Part shown: positions 32,773 to 41,581 of the stretch, in pieces
Layout of the letters: each line of letters opens with the position of its first letter
Numbering within the stretch: the first letter of the stretch is position 1
Assembly (NCBI RefSeq): GCF_003311635.1
Contig: NZ_QEXL01000001.1
Span: 92,844 to 156,843, forward strand
Length of the DNA: 64,000 nt
Direction of reading: 5' to 3'
DNA from: Novacetimonas cocois
GTDB taxonomy: Bacteria > Pseudomonadota > Alphaproteobacteria > Acetobacterales > Acetobacteraceae
Notes under the pieces: generated by a model
Databases searched by the model: none
What the model was told of the DNA's origin: nothing
Seen by the model: only the letters and a program-made list of their open reading frames with translations
Made by a program: the position numbers and the translations under genes

Positions 32773-33198
32773 ATGCGTCACGGTGTTGCTGGCCGGAAGC
32801 TCGGCGTTACCTCGTCCCATCGACAGGCCATGTTTCGGAACATGGCCGTCGCACTGATCAAGCACGAACAGATCACGACCACCCTGCCCAAGGCAAAGGA
32901 ACTGCGTCCGGTCGTCGAAAAGCTGATCACCCTTGGCAAGCGGGGCAACCTGCATGCCCGTCGGCAGGCCTTTGCGCAGCTTCGTGACGACACGATTGTG
33001 TCCAAGCTGTTCTCGGCCGTGGCTGAACGCTACAAGACCCGCGCTGGCGGTTACACCCGCGTCCTGCGCGCCGGTGTCCGTCATGGCGATGCGGCCGACA
33101 TGGCCGTGATCGAACTGGTCGATCGCGACGTGACGGCCAAGGGCAAGGACAGTGGTCCGCGCCCTACGGCTGAAGACAAGGAAGACCTGGCGGCCTGA
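32773..33198 (+). CDS. rplQ: 50S ribosomal protein L17
   Basis: L17 (141 residues) is a large-subunit protein at the tunnel exit side. The start [11 protein letters not shown] and the motif R-Q-A-M-F-R-N-M-A are typical; the C-terminal 20 residues are an acidic/Ala extension. It is the last gene of the ribosomal block and is followed by a strong terminator. Confidence 0.97.
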   Translation: MRHGVAGRKLGVTSSHRQAMFRNMAVALIKHEQITTTLPKAKELRPVVEKLITLGKRGNLHARRQAFAQLRDDTIVSKLFSAVAERYKTRAGGYTRVLRAGVRHGDAADMAVIELVDRDVTAKGKDSGPRPTAEDKEDLAA

Positions 33199-33215
33199 CC
33201 GTTACGGGAAACCTG

Positions 33216-33245
33216 AAAAAGCCCGGCTTCGGCCGGGCTTTTTTT
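33216..33245 (+). terminator. Rho-independent terminator after rplQ
   Basis: AGCCCGGC (33220-33227), tetraloop TTCG, and GCCGGGCT (33232-33239), preceded by A5 and followed by T8. This is a textbook terminator and closes the 28-kb ribosomal/transcription block. Confidence 0.95.
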
Positions 33246-33363
33246 ATGGCACGTGCCCATAACCATCCAAATCTGCGTTGTCTCTGGTTTATTTCCTGTT
33301 CCACATCGTCTAATGAATGACGCTATATCTTAATAACGATTATATTCCGGTAATTTCTCGGGA

Positions 33364-34413
33364 ATGCGGGCGATGGCAAGGTCTCTCTTTTCACGATTTG
33401 GAACGTATGTTTTTGCGGCGGTAGTGGCCTTCTGCACGCAGGCGCACGCGGCGTCGGTGGTGCGCGTGGGCTATATTCCGGTTTTGGGGTCGGCCCCGCT
33501 GTTTGTCATGGATGGCAGGCACTGGGCCGCGGATGCCGGGATCGACATGCAGCTTGTGCGGTTCCAGTCCGGTCCGCAGGCGATTCAGGCGCTGGCCGCG
33601 GGCAAGATCGATGCCTATGTGGCCGGGGTGCTGCCGCTGTTGCAGGCGCGCGCCCATGGCGTGAACGTGAAGGTGGTCGCCAGCGCGGCGATCGAGGAAC
33701 TGGAGGTGATGGCGCGCGGTCAGCTGGCGCAGGGCCTGCCGGAAACGCCGACCCAGCCGATCGAGGGCGCGGCCCTGAAGCAGCGGTTTGACGATTTCGC
33801 CCGCACCAGCAACCGCAAGGCAAAGATCGGCGCCCAGCCCCTGGGTTCGGTGCCGGATTCCATGCTGCGGTACTGGCTGAAGGCCCGCAACGACCTTGAT
33901 CCCGCCCAGACCGCCGATATCGTCGGCGTTGACCTCGACGCGGAACAGCAGGCGTTCCTTGCCGGGGCCGTGGATGCCGCCGTCCTGCGCGAACCGACCC
34001 TGACGCTTGTGCGCCATCGCCTGCCGCAGGCGCGTATCCTTGCCACAGGGCACGACATGATGCCGGGACAGCCGGGATCGGTGCTTGCGATCCTGAACGA
34101 GGATGCCCCGGATCGCGCACAATGGAAGGACAAATTCCTTGCGGCGTTTGTCCGCGCGACAGACCTGCTGGCCCATTCCCCGGACGAGGCGGTCCCTTAT
34201 GTAAGAAGCGCGCTGGCGGGCGGCATGCTGCCACAGGCAATCGTGCAGGAAGCCCTGCGTGCCTCGGCCTCCCATTACGTGTCAGATCCCTCCACCATTG
34301 TCGAATCCGTAACAAAGTTGCAGGATTTCGAGGTCCAGACCGGCCTTCTGCATAATGCGCAGCCGGTGGGCGACTTGTTCGATCTGGAAAGTTATCGGCA
34401 TCTGGGCAAATGA
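33364..34413 (+). CDS. ABC importer substrate-binding protein (NitT/TauT/SsuA-like)
   Basis: This 349-residue exported protein resembles periplasmic binding proteins of the nitrate/sulfonate/taurine class. The signal peptide ends near A-H-A (residue 29). The mature part starts V-V-R-V-G-Y-I-P-V-L-G-S-A-P-L-F-V and includes the G-K-I-D-A-Y-V-A-G segment of the family. The permease gene overlaps its end by 4 bp and the ATPase follows. An ATG at 33373 is an equally good start and makes the signal peptide three residues shorter. The 118-bp AT-rich region upstream should hold the promoter. The ligand is unknown: sulfonate, nitrate and pyrimidine-type ligands are all possible. Confidence 0.85.
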   Translation: MRAMARSLFSRFGTYVFAAVVAFCTQAHAASVVRVGYIPVLGSAPLFVMDGRHWAADAGIDMQLVRFQSGPQAIQALAAGKIDAYVAGVLPLLQARAHGVNVKVVASAAIEELEVMARGQLAQGLPETPTQPIEGAALKQRFDDFARTSNRKAKIGAQPLGSVPDSMLRYWLKARNDLDPAQTADIVGVDLDAEQQAFLAGAVDAAVLREPTLTLVRHRLPQARILATGHDMMPGQPGSVLAILNEDAPDRAQWKDKFLAAFVRATDLLAHSPDEAVPYVRSALAGGMLPQAIVQEALRASASHYVSDPSTIVESVTKLQDFEVQTGLLHNAQPVGDLFDLESYRHLGK

Positions 34414-35174
34414 GACCTGACAGGACATCACTGACGCGGCTGGGTCTGGGCGTACTGGGGCTGCTGGTCCTGTTCGGAAGCTGGGAGGCCATTGTCAGGC
34501 TGGGCTGGGTGCCTGCGGGGCTGCTGCCCGCCCCGTCCTCCCTGGGGCCGGCGTGGCTGGATGAAGTGCGCAACGGGGCGTGGCAGACGGCCATTCGCGA
34601 CAGCCTGACGCATTATGTGCTGGGGCTGGTGATCGGTTCGGTGCTGGGGGCGCTGGTCGGTCTGCTGTGCGGGGCGGTTCCGGTGCTGGATGCGCTGCTG
34701 GCGGGCGTGGTGCGGGTCCTGCGTCCCATTCCCGGTCTGGCATGGGTGCCCTTTGCGATCCTGTGGTTCGGGCTGAACACGGCGGGCGCGACCTTTGTCA
34801 TCGCGATTTCGGTTTTCTGGATCAATTTCTATGCCGCTTATGGCGCCGTGCAGTCGATTGATCCCGACCTGTACGAGGTCGCGGCCGCCTTTGGTCATGG
34901 CAGCTTTGTCGGCCGCCTGACAAAGGTGGTGCTGCCGGCGTCCGCGCCGGGGCTGCTGGCGGGGCTGCGGACCGGGCTGGGGCAGGCATGGATGTCGGTG
35001 GTCGCGGCCGAACTGTTTGGCGTGCCGGGAATCGGCGCGCGCATGATGCAGGCCTCCAGCCTGCTGGCGACCGATCTGGTCGTGGTCTATATGCTCACGA
35101 TGGCGCTTCTGTATGCATTGACGGACATGCTGTTCATGGTCGTGCGCAGGCGCCTGCTGGGATGGCAGGGATAG
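34410..35174 (+). CDS. ABC importer permease (SsuC/TauC-like)
   Basis: This 254-residue inner-membrane permease has about six hydrophobic helices and a BPD_transp_1-type EAA loop, here E-V-A-A-A-F-G-H-G-S-F, near residue 155. The start ATG overlaps the binding-protein stop (ATGA). The ATPase gene begins 1 nt after its stop. Together the three genes form a complete importer with one permease species, which would form a homodimer. Confidence 0.88.
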   Translation: MRPDRTSLTRLGLGVLGLLVLFGSWEAIVRLGWVPAGLLPAPSSLGPAWLDEVRNGAWQTAIRDSLTHYVLGLVIGSVLGALVGLLCGAVPVLDALLAGVVRVLRPIPGLAWVPFAILWFGLNTAGATFVIAISVFWINFYAAYGAVQSIDPDLYEVAAAFGHGSFVGRLTKVVLPASAPGLLAGLRTGLGQAWMSVVAAELFGVPGIGARMMQASSLLATDLVVVYMLTMALLYALTDMLFMVVRRRLLGWQG

Positions 35175-35175
35175 G

Positions 35176-35991
35176 ATGGACATGGCGATGCCCGATAGGG
35201 GGACAAAGGGCGATACGATGGTCCACCTGTCCGATATCGGCCTGTCCCATGACAGGGGAAAGAATTTCATCCTGCGTCATGTGGACCTGACGATCGACAA
35301 GGGCCAGTTCGTGGCCCTGCTAGGTCCGTCGGGGGTGGGCAAATCCACCTTGCTGCGGGTCATCATGGGACTGACCCCACCGACCGAGGGACAGGTCAGC
35401 CTGACGCCCCCGGCCTCGCCCATCGGGCGTTCGACCGCGCTGGTGTTTCAGGATGCCAAGCTGATGCCGTGGCGCACGGTGCGCCAGAATGTGGAACTGG
35501 GGCTTGAAGGGGTGGGCCTGTCGCGGGCGCACCGCCATGCGCGTGCGATGGCGTCGCTGGAACTGGTCGGGCTGGCGGACCGGGCGGATCGCTGGCCCCG
35601 GCAGCTGTCGGGTGGGCAGCGGCAGCGCGTCGGCGTGGCGCGGGCCCTGACGGTGGAACCTGACCTGCTGCTGATGGATGAACCCTTTGGCGCGCTGGAC
35701 GCCATCACCCGCAGCGCCCTTCAGGACGAGTTGCTGCGGATATGGGCACAGACGCACAAGACCGTGCTGTTCGTGACCCATGATATTGACGAGGCCCTGA
35801 TCCTTGCGGACAGGATCATCGTCCTGTCGGGCCATCCCGCGTCGGTGCGGGGCGATTTCATGGTGGGACTGCGCCCGCGCGACCGCTCCTCGCCCGCGAC
35901 GCAGGCGCTGGTCGAACGGCTGAAGGCGCTGATCGCCGGGGAGCCTGATCCCGGCGACCGGCCTGCCTACTGGCAGGCGTCGGAAATCTGA
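35176..35991 (+). CDS. ABC importer ATPase (SsuB/TauB-like)
   Basis: This 271-residue cytoplasmic ATPase should power the importer encoded with it. Walker A is G-P-S-G-V-G-K-S-T at residues 50-58, the signature is L-S-G-G-Q-R-Q-R, Walker B is L-L-L-M-D-E-P-F-G-A-L-D, and a switch histidine follows in F-V-T-H-D. I used ATG 35176, which has GGCAGGGATAGG upstream; ATG 35218 (M-V-H-L-S-D-I-G-L) is a reasonable alternative 14 codons later. No regulator gene is nearby. Confidence 0.9.
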   Translation: MDMAMPDRGTKGDTMVHLSDIGLSHDRGKNFILRHVDLTIDKGQFVALLGPSGVGKSTLLRVIMGLTPPTEGQVSLTPPASPIGRSTALVFQDAKLMPWRTVRQNVELGLEGVGLSRAHRHARAMASLELVGLADRADRWPRQLSGGQRQRVGVARALTVEPDLLLMDEPFGALDAITRSALQDELLRIWAQTHKTVLFVTHDIDEALILADRIIVLSGHPASVRGDFMVGLRPRDRSSPATQALVERLKALIAGEPDPGDRPAYWQASEI

Positions 35992-36115
35992 ATTCCATCC
36001 GTCATGATGGACACCGCGCCTTCTCCCCGACATGATGGCATGGTCGATCCGGGCATGGGACGGGATGCGTCACGCAGGTCCTGCCCCATGGACAACCGGC
36101 AGAGGAGTAACGGAT

Positions 36116-36334
36116 ATGAATGAATTCGAAGCACAGCTGGAAGAAGGCGTGGGCCGCCTGCAGGATGGCATGAGCGGTCTGGCCGGTGGAAATGGCCCGC
36201 GCGTGGGCGGCGTCAAGGGACTGGGCGGCGTATGCGATACGGTGCGTGACCTGACGGCGGATCGTCCGCTGTTTGCGCTGCTGGGTGCGACGGTTGGCGC
36301 ATTTGTCGCGACGATGCTGTGGCGGCGTCGCTAG
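36116..36334 (+). CDS. Small CsbD-like protein with C-terminal membrane anchor
   Basis: This 72-residue protein has an N-terminal helix (E-E-G-V-G-R-L-Q-D-G-M-S-G-L-A-G-G) like the CsbD/YjbJ family and ends with R-P-L-F-A-L-L-G-A-T-V-G-A-F-V-A-T-M-L-W-R-R-R, a glycine-containing membrane segment as in DUF883/YqjD ribosome-anchor proteins. It lacks most of the CsbD middle. The protein at 47818 shares both ends. ATG 36116 follows AGAGGAGTAA; an in-frame ATG at 36032 is not supported. A role in stress response is inferred from the families. Confidence 0.75.
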   Translation: MNEFEAQLEEGVGRLQDGMSGLAGGNGPRVGGVKGLGGVCDTVRDLTADRPLFALLGATVGAFVATMLWRRR

Positions 36335-36425
36335 GGCGCTGCTGTCTTTGCAGCCGTGACGCGCGGGCAACTTCGCCGGGACATGCCGCGTTCAGAAACG
36401 ATATGAGGGAGCAGAGCGTTATATC

Positions 36426-36602
36426 ATGCTGAAACTGGCATTGTTCTTTCTGGTGGTCTCGCTGATCGCTGGGATATTCGGATTTACCGGCATTTCCGCC
36501 GTGTCGGCGGGGATGGCCAAGATCCTGTTCTTCATCGCCATCCTGGCGTTCGTCATCGTCCTGCTGCTTGTGATTCTCTCAGCCAGGTCGCTGTTCAACT
36601 AG
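36426..36602 (+). CDS. DUF1328/YtjA-type small membrane protein
   Basis: This 58-residue protein starts [12 protein letters not shown] and consists of two hydrophobic segments separated by a short loop ([15 protein letters not shown]), matching the DUF1328 family in length and pattern. Its function is not known. A GAGGGAG lies about 12 nt upstream. It follows the CsbD-like gene in the same direction, so the two may be co-transcribed, and is followed by a terminator. Confidence 0.8.
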   Translation: MLKLALFFLVVSLIAGIFGFTGISAVSAGMAKILFFIAILAFVIVLLLVILSARSLFN

Positions 36603-36663
36603 GCATGGCCGCCTGCGGTGGATGGTCCGCCCCGGCCATCCACGCCGCCCGCTGCGGCATAAT

Positions 36664-36694
36664 AAGGTCCCCGGTCACGCCGGGGGCCTTTTTT
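36664..36694. terminator. Bidirectional rho-independent terminator
   Basis: AAGG-T-CCCCGG (36664-36674) pairs with CCGGGG-G-CCTT (36680-36690), followed by T-run to 36694 on the plus strand and preceded by an AT stretch that reads T-rich on the minus strand. It lies between the convergent DUF1328 gene and the outer-membrane channel gene and may serve both. Confidence 0.85.
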
Positions 36695-38279
36695 ACTGGT
36701 TCTTGTCCTTCTGGATGAAGGACGGCAGGAAGGGATTGTCCTTCTGCAGGGATGCCTTTGTCGGCAGGCGCGACACATCCCATCCCCCGCCAAGGGCTTC
36801 CACCAGGTTCACGCTGTCCACCACGCGCTGCTGCTGGATCGACAGGACATTTTCCGCGTCACTCAGGGCCGACGTCTCGTTGGTGATGACGGTGGTATAG
36901 ATCTGGGTGCCGGCCTTGTACTGGTTCAGCGAGACCTCAACCGCGCGGTTGGCGAAATCCAGCGCCTTTTCCTGCTGATCCTGTTCCTGTGCAAGGATGC
37001 GCAGGTTCGACAGGTTGTCTTCCGTCGTCTGCAGTGCGGACAGGACCGTCTGCCGGTAGGTGGCGACGGCGTTGTCGTACTGGGCGTTCGCCTCATGCAC
37101 GGCGGCGGTGCGCGACCCGCCGGAGAACAGCGTTTCCGTGGCCGATGCCCCCAGCGACCAGATGCGGTTGGCCGCGCTCATCAGTGACGTCACCGGATCG
37201 CCGCCACTCTGTTCGTAACTGGCATTGATGGTGATGTCGGGGAAGAATGCGGCGATATCCGCCCCGATCTGCGCGTTGTACTGTTCCATCGTCCGTTCCG
37301 CCGCCGCGATGTCAGGTCGGCGCTGCAGCAGGTCGGCCGGTATGGTGACCGGAATGGGCGGGATGGTCCGCGTCAGTTCACCCGGGGTGATGGTCACGTC
37401 CGCCGGGGGCTTGCCGATCAGCACCGCGATGGCATGTTCATACTGTGCCCGGGCAACGCCGGTCTGCACCAGTGCGGCGCGGTTCTGTTCCAGCGTCGTG
37501 CGGGCCTGCAGGACGGAGGTCGGATCGGCGGTTCCGGCCTGGTACTGGTTTTCCGTGATCTGGAGCGCCTGTTCATTGAAATGGACATAACGGTCCAGAA
37601 GATCGTGCAGCGAGTCCTGGTAACGCAGGTTGAAATACGCCGTCGCCAGCTGCGCCTGATAGGACAGGGTGGCGTTGGCAAGGTCGGCGGCACTGGCCTG
37701 CGCCGCGGTGACCTGTTCCTGGATCTGGCGGCGGATCTTGCCCCAGACATCAAGGTCCCAGCTGGCGGACGGGCCGATGTCATAGGTGTTGTACTGGCTT
37801 TTCCCGTAAAGCGAGCTGCCTGACGAGGACAGCGACCCCGCGCCATGCGCATTGCGGTTGAAGCCGAGGCTGCCGCTGATGGTGGGGAAAAGCTGTGCCC
37901 GCACGCTGTCGATCAGGGCGCGCGCGTTGCGGTAGTTCGCCTCGTATTCCTTGACGTTCTGGTTCGATATCTCGACCTGCGATTCCAGGTTGTTGAGGAT
38001 GGGATCGTTATAGATCGTCCACCAGGCGTGCTTGGGCAGGGCGGCCATCTGCGGGTTGGCCCGTTCCCATCCCGGCGCAGGCTGCAGTTCCTTGAACCGC
38101 GCGGACACGATGGCGGCGGGACGGTGATAGTTCGGGCCGACCATGCATCCCGTCAGCAGGACAATCGGCAGGGCCAGCGGCGCGACCCGCCGCAGGGTCC
38201 GCCGCACGCGTGCCTGATGGCGGGAACGGGCGGCACGCGAAGACGGGCAGATGCCATGGGATGGCAGGGAGTGTGTCAT
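36693..38279 (-). CDS. Outer-membrane efflux lipoprotein (OprM/TolC-type) of the Mdt cluster
   Basis: This 528-residue channel protein probably completes the pump made by the adaptor and the two RND permeases upstream on the same strand. The lipobox L-L-T-G-C has Cys45; the stretch before it is long for a signal peptide, and a GTG at codon 25 (38207) would give a normal length. The family motif L-L-Q-R-R-P-D-I-A-A-A-E-R-T is present, as are two efflux-domain repeats. It begins 5 bp after the MdtC-like stop. In Escherichia coli MdtABC uses TolC encoded elsewhere; here the channel is built into the operon. Confidence 0.9.
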   Translation of the reverse strand: MTHSLPSHGICPSSRAARSRHQARVRRTLRRVAPLALPIVLLTGCMVGPNYHRPAAIVSARFKELQPAPGWERANPQMAALPKHAWWTIYNDPILNNLESQVEISNQNVKEYEANYRNARALIDSVRAQLFPTISGSLGFNRNAHGAGSLSSSGSSLYGKSQYNTYDIGPSASWDLDVWGKIRRQIQEQVTAAQASAADLANATLSYQAQLATAYFNLRYQDSLHDLLDRYVHFNEQALQITENQYQAGTADPTSVLQARTTLEQNRAALVQTGVARAQYEHAIAVLIGKPPADVTITPGELTRTIPPIPVTIPADLLQRRPDIAAAERTMEQYNAQIGADIAAFFPDITINASYEQSGGDPVTSLMSAANRIWSLGASATETLFSGGSRTAAVHEANAQYDNAVATYRQTVLSALQTTEDNLSNLRILAQEQDQQEKALDFANRAVEVSLNQYKAGTQIYTTVITNETSALSDAENVLSIQQQRVVDSVNLVEALGGGWDVSRLPTKASLQKDNPFLPSFIQKDKNQ

Positions 38280-38284
38280 CCGGG

Positions 38285-41200
38285 TCAGGAATCCTGTTTG
38301 GAAAGGTTTGTGCGGGAGGAGGAAAGGCCAGATGTCAGGCGACGATAACGTTGGCGGAACGATGCGCCAAGACGATCGAGGTAAAGATAGACGACGGGCG
38401 TCGTGTAAAGCGTTAGCGCCTGGCTGACGAGCAGGCCGCCCACGATGGCGATGCCCAGCGGGCGGCGCAGTTCCGATCCGTATCCATGGCCGAATATCAG
38501 CGGCAGCGCCCCCAGGGCGGCGGCGAAGGTGGTCATCATGATGGGGCGGAAACGCATCAGGCAGGCGGTGCGGATGGCCTCCAGCGGGGTATGGCCCTCG
38601 CGCTCAGCCGTGATGGCGAAATCCACCAGCATGATGGCATTTTTCTTCACGATGCCGATCAGCAGGATAACCCCGATCATCGCGATCAGGGAAAATTCCT
38701 CCCCAAAGACCTGCAGCGCCAGCAGCGCCCCGACCCCCGCGGAGGGCAGGGTGGACAGGATCGTGAAGGGATGGACATAGCTTTCATACAGGATGCCCAG
38801 CGTCATATAGACGGCAGCCAGCGCCGCAAGGATCAGCAGGGGTTCGTTGTTCACCGATTTCTGGAACTGCGCCGCGTTCCCCGCGAAACTGCCCTGGATG
38901 TTGGAGGGCATGTGCAGGCGGACCATTTCCTCATGCATGATCTGCACCGCCTGGCTTAACGACACGCCATTGGCGAGGTTGAACGAAACGGTGGTGGAGA
39001 CCGACTGCCCCTGATGGTTGACGCTGAGTGCCGTAAGGGTGGGCTTTGGCGTGGCGACAAGCGTGAGCGGCACCATGGTTTCCGAGTTGGTGGACACGGC
39101 GGACCCCGATGACGTGCTGTTGCCCCCCGCCAGCGTGTTGGCGATCTGGTTGCGAAAGGACTGTGTGCTCAGCTGCGATTCCGTGCTGCCGGTGTCGGTG
39201 CGCACCCGGACGGTGTTCGACTGCGTGCCGCCGCCCGCCGTGCCGCCTGCGACGCTGACCCATACCTGCTTGAGCGTCGTCGGGTCCTGCCAGAATCGGG
39301 GCTGGACCTCCATGACCACGCGATACTGGTTCAGCGGGTTATAGATGACCGAGGCCGCGCGCTGCCCGTACGCATCGTAAAGCGTGTTGGAAATCAGCTG
39401 TGGCGTGATGTTGACGCGGCTGGAGGTATCGCGGTCGATCGACACCTGCAGCGCGTCGCCCCCCTGCTGCACGTCGGACGAGATATCGGTCAGTTCCCGA
39501 TGCCGCTGCAGCGCCGTGACCAGTCGTGGCGTCCACTGATACAGGTCGGAGGAGGAATCCGACTGGAGCGAATACTGGTACGCCGCATTGCTCTGCCGTC
39601 CGCCCATGCGCAGCGCCCCGGGGGCCGAGGCATAGAAACGCGCCCCCACCATGTTGCGCAGGCGGCGGTTGATCCGCGCGATGGTGACGGCCGGGGTGTC
39701 ATTGCGTTCGGACTTGTCCTTGAGGATGACGAACAGGTTAGCCTGATTGGATGAGCCGCGTCCGCCCATGAACCCCATCACGCGCGAGACGTCGCGATCC
39801 GCCATGATGGCCTTCTGCACCGTGTCGATCTTGCCCTGCATCGCCTGGAAGGAGATGGATTCGTCGCCCATCAGGTGGCCCATCAGCATGCCGGTGTCGG
39901 AATCCGGAAACAGCCCCTTGGGCATCTTGATGAACAGGGCGGCCATCAGCACGATGGTCAGCGGCAGGGACATGACCGTCAGGCGGCGATGCGCCAGCGC
40001 GATTTCAAGCGTCCGGGCATAGGTCTGCTGCAGTCCCGTCAGCCCGCGTTCCAGCAGGGCCGCGATGCGGCCGGTCTTTCCCGTGGCGGAGGCATGCACC
40101 GTCTCACGCGACAGGAAACGCGACGTCAGCATCGGCGTCAGCGTCAGCGACAGGATCATGGAAATGACGATCGTCACCGACATCGTCATCGCGAATTCAT
40201 GGAACAGGCGCCCCGCCACGCCCGAAAGCAGCAGGATCGGCAGGAATACCGCAATCAGCGACACCGTGATCGACATGACCGTAAAGGCGACTTCCTGCGC
40301 GCCCAGCAGGGTCGCCTGCATCCGGTCCATCCCGGCCTCCAGGTGGCGGCTGATGTTTTCGACCACGACAATCGCGTCATCGACGACAAACCCGGTGGAG
40401 ACCGTCAGCGCCATGAGCGAAAGGTTGTCGAGCGAATAGCCAAGGAATTTCATCGCGGCGAAGGTCGCGATGATGGACGTCGGCACGACGATGGCCGGCA
40501 CGATGGTGATCCGCCATGAATGCAGGAACACCAGCACCACGACCACCACCAGCACGACGGACATCACCAGCGTGAACTGCGTGTCCTCCAGCGCTGCGCG
40601 GATGGTGGTGGACCGGTCCATCATGTTCGACAGGTTCACATCGGCCGGCAGCGCGCTGCGCAGGGCGGGGATTTCCGCGCGGATCTGGTCATTGGTGCTG
40701 ATGATGTTCGCGCCGGCCTGCGCAAAGATGATGGCAAGGACGGCGGGCTGCCGGTTCACGTAACCGGCGTTGCGCACGTCCTCCACCCCGTCCATGACAT
40801 AGGCGACATCGGCAAGGCGCACCGGGCGGCTGTCATGATAGGCGATGATGAGGTCACGGTACGCCTGCGCGTTATGCACCTGGTCATTGGTCGCAAGCGT
40901 ATATCGGTAATTGCCGTGGTCGATGAACCCTTTGGGCGTATGGGCATTGGCCGACGCCAGTGCCGCGCGCACGTCCTCGAACCCGATGCCGAATTTATAG
41001 AGTGCGAGCGGATTCATCTCCACCCGCACCGCAGGCAGCGAACTGCCGCCGACCTCCACCTCGCCCACGCCGGAAATCTGCGAAAGGTGCTGCTGCAGGA
41101 CGTTGGAGGCGAGGTCATACAGCTGTGCTGCCGTGCGGGTTTTCGACGTCAGCGCAAGGATCATGATCGGCGCGCCGTTGGGATTGGCCTTGAAATAGCT

Positions 41201-41581
41201 GGGATTCTGCCGCAGCGACGTTGGCAGGTCCGCATGGGCGGCCTGTAGTGCTGCCTCCACATCGCGGGCCGCGCCGTTGATGTCGCGCGACAGGGAAAAC
41301 TGTAACGTGATGCGCGCCTGGTTTGCCGATGACTGCGATGTCATCTCCGTCAGGTCCGCGATCTGGCCCAGATGGCGTTCCAGCGGGGCCGCCACGGAAC
41401 TGGCGATTTCATCGGGCGTGCCACCCGACTGTCGGGCCTGTACCTGGATGACGGGAAAATCGACGTTCGGCAGGTCCGCGACCGGAAGGGTCAGATAGCC
41501 GATGACCCCGCCAATCAGCAGGGCCACCGTCAGCAGGGTTGTTGCAACCGGACGCCGAACAAACAGGGCAACCGGATTCAC
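38285..41581 (-). CDS. mdtC: Multidrug efflux RND permease, MdtC-like
   Basis: This 1098-residue RND permease is the second of a tandem pair. The start [17 protein letters not shown] is typical of MdtB/MdtC. The proton-relay residues are present: paired Asp in [10 protein letters not shown] near residue 400 and Lys in G-I-V-K-K-N-A-I-M in TM10. Two large periplasmic loops flank the symmetric membrane halves. The periplasmic loop around 39010-39260 encodes a Ser/Thr/Gly-rich insertion. It overlaps the MdtB-like stop by 4 bp (ATGA). In Escherichia coli MdtB and MdtC form mixed trimers. Confidence 0.9.
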   Translation of the reverse strand: MNPVALFVRRPVATTLLTVALLIGGVIGYLTLPVADLPNVDFPVIQVQARQSGGTPDEIASSVAAPLERHLGQIADLTEMTSQSSANQARITLQFSLSRDINGAARDVEAALQAAHADLPTSLRQNPSYFKANPNGAPIMILALTSKTRTAAQLYDLASNVLQQHLSQISGVGEVEVGGSSLPAVRVEMNPLALYKFGIGFEDVRAALASANAHTPKGFIDHGNYRYTLATNDQVHNAQAYRDLIIAYHDSRPVRLADVAYVMDGVEDVRNAGYVNRQPAVLAIIFAQAGANIISTNDQIRAEIPALRSALPADVNLSNMMDRSTTIRAALEDTQFTLVMSVVLVVVVVLVFLHSWRITIVPAIVVPTSIIATFAAMKFLGYSLDNLSLMALTVSTGFVVDDAIVVVENISRHLEAGMDRMQATLLGAQEVAFTVMSITVSLIAVFLPILLLSGVAGRLFHEFAMTMSVTIVISMILSLTLTPMLTSRFLSRETVHASATGKTGRIAALLERGLTGLQQTYARTLEIALAHRRLTVMSLPLTIVLMAALFIKMPKGLFPDSDTGMLMGHLMGDESISFQAMQGKIDTVQKAIMADRDVSRVMGFMGGRGSSNQANLFVILKDKSERNDTPAVTIARINRRLRNMVGARFYASAPGALRMGGRQSNAAYQYSLQSDSSSDLYQWTPRLVTALQRHRELTDISSDVQQGGDALQVSIDRDTSSRVNITPQLISNTLYDAYGQRAASVIYNPLNQYRVVMEVQPRFWQDPTTLKQVWVSVAGGTAGGGTQSNTVRVRTDTGSTESQLSTQSFRNQIANTLAGGNSTSSGSAVSTNSETMVPLTLVATPKPTLTALSVNHQGQSVSTTVSFNLANGVSLSQAVQIMHEEMVRLHMPSNIQGSFAGNAAQFQKSVNNEPLLILAALAAVYMTLGILYESYVHPFTILSTLPSAGVGALLALQVFGEEFSLIAMIGVILLIGIVKKNAIMLVDFAITAEREGHTPLEAIRTACLMRFRPIMMTTFAAALGALPLIFGHGYGSELRRPLGIAIVGGLLVSQALTLYTTPVVYLYLDRLGASFRQRYRRLTSGLSSSRTNLSKQDS

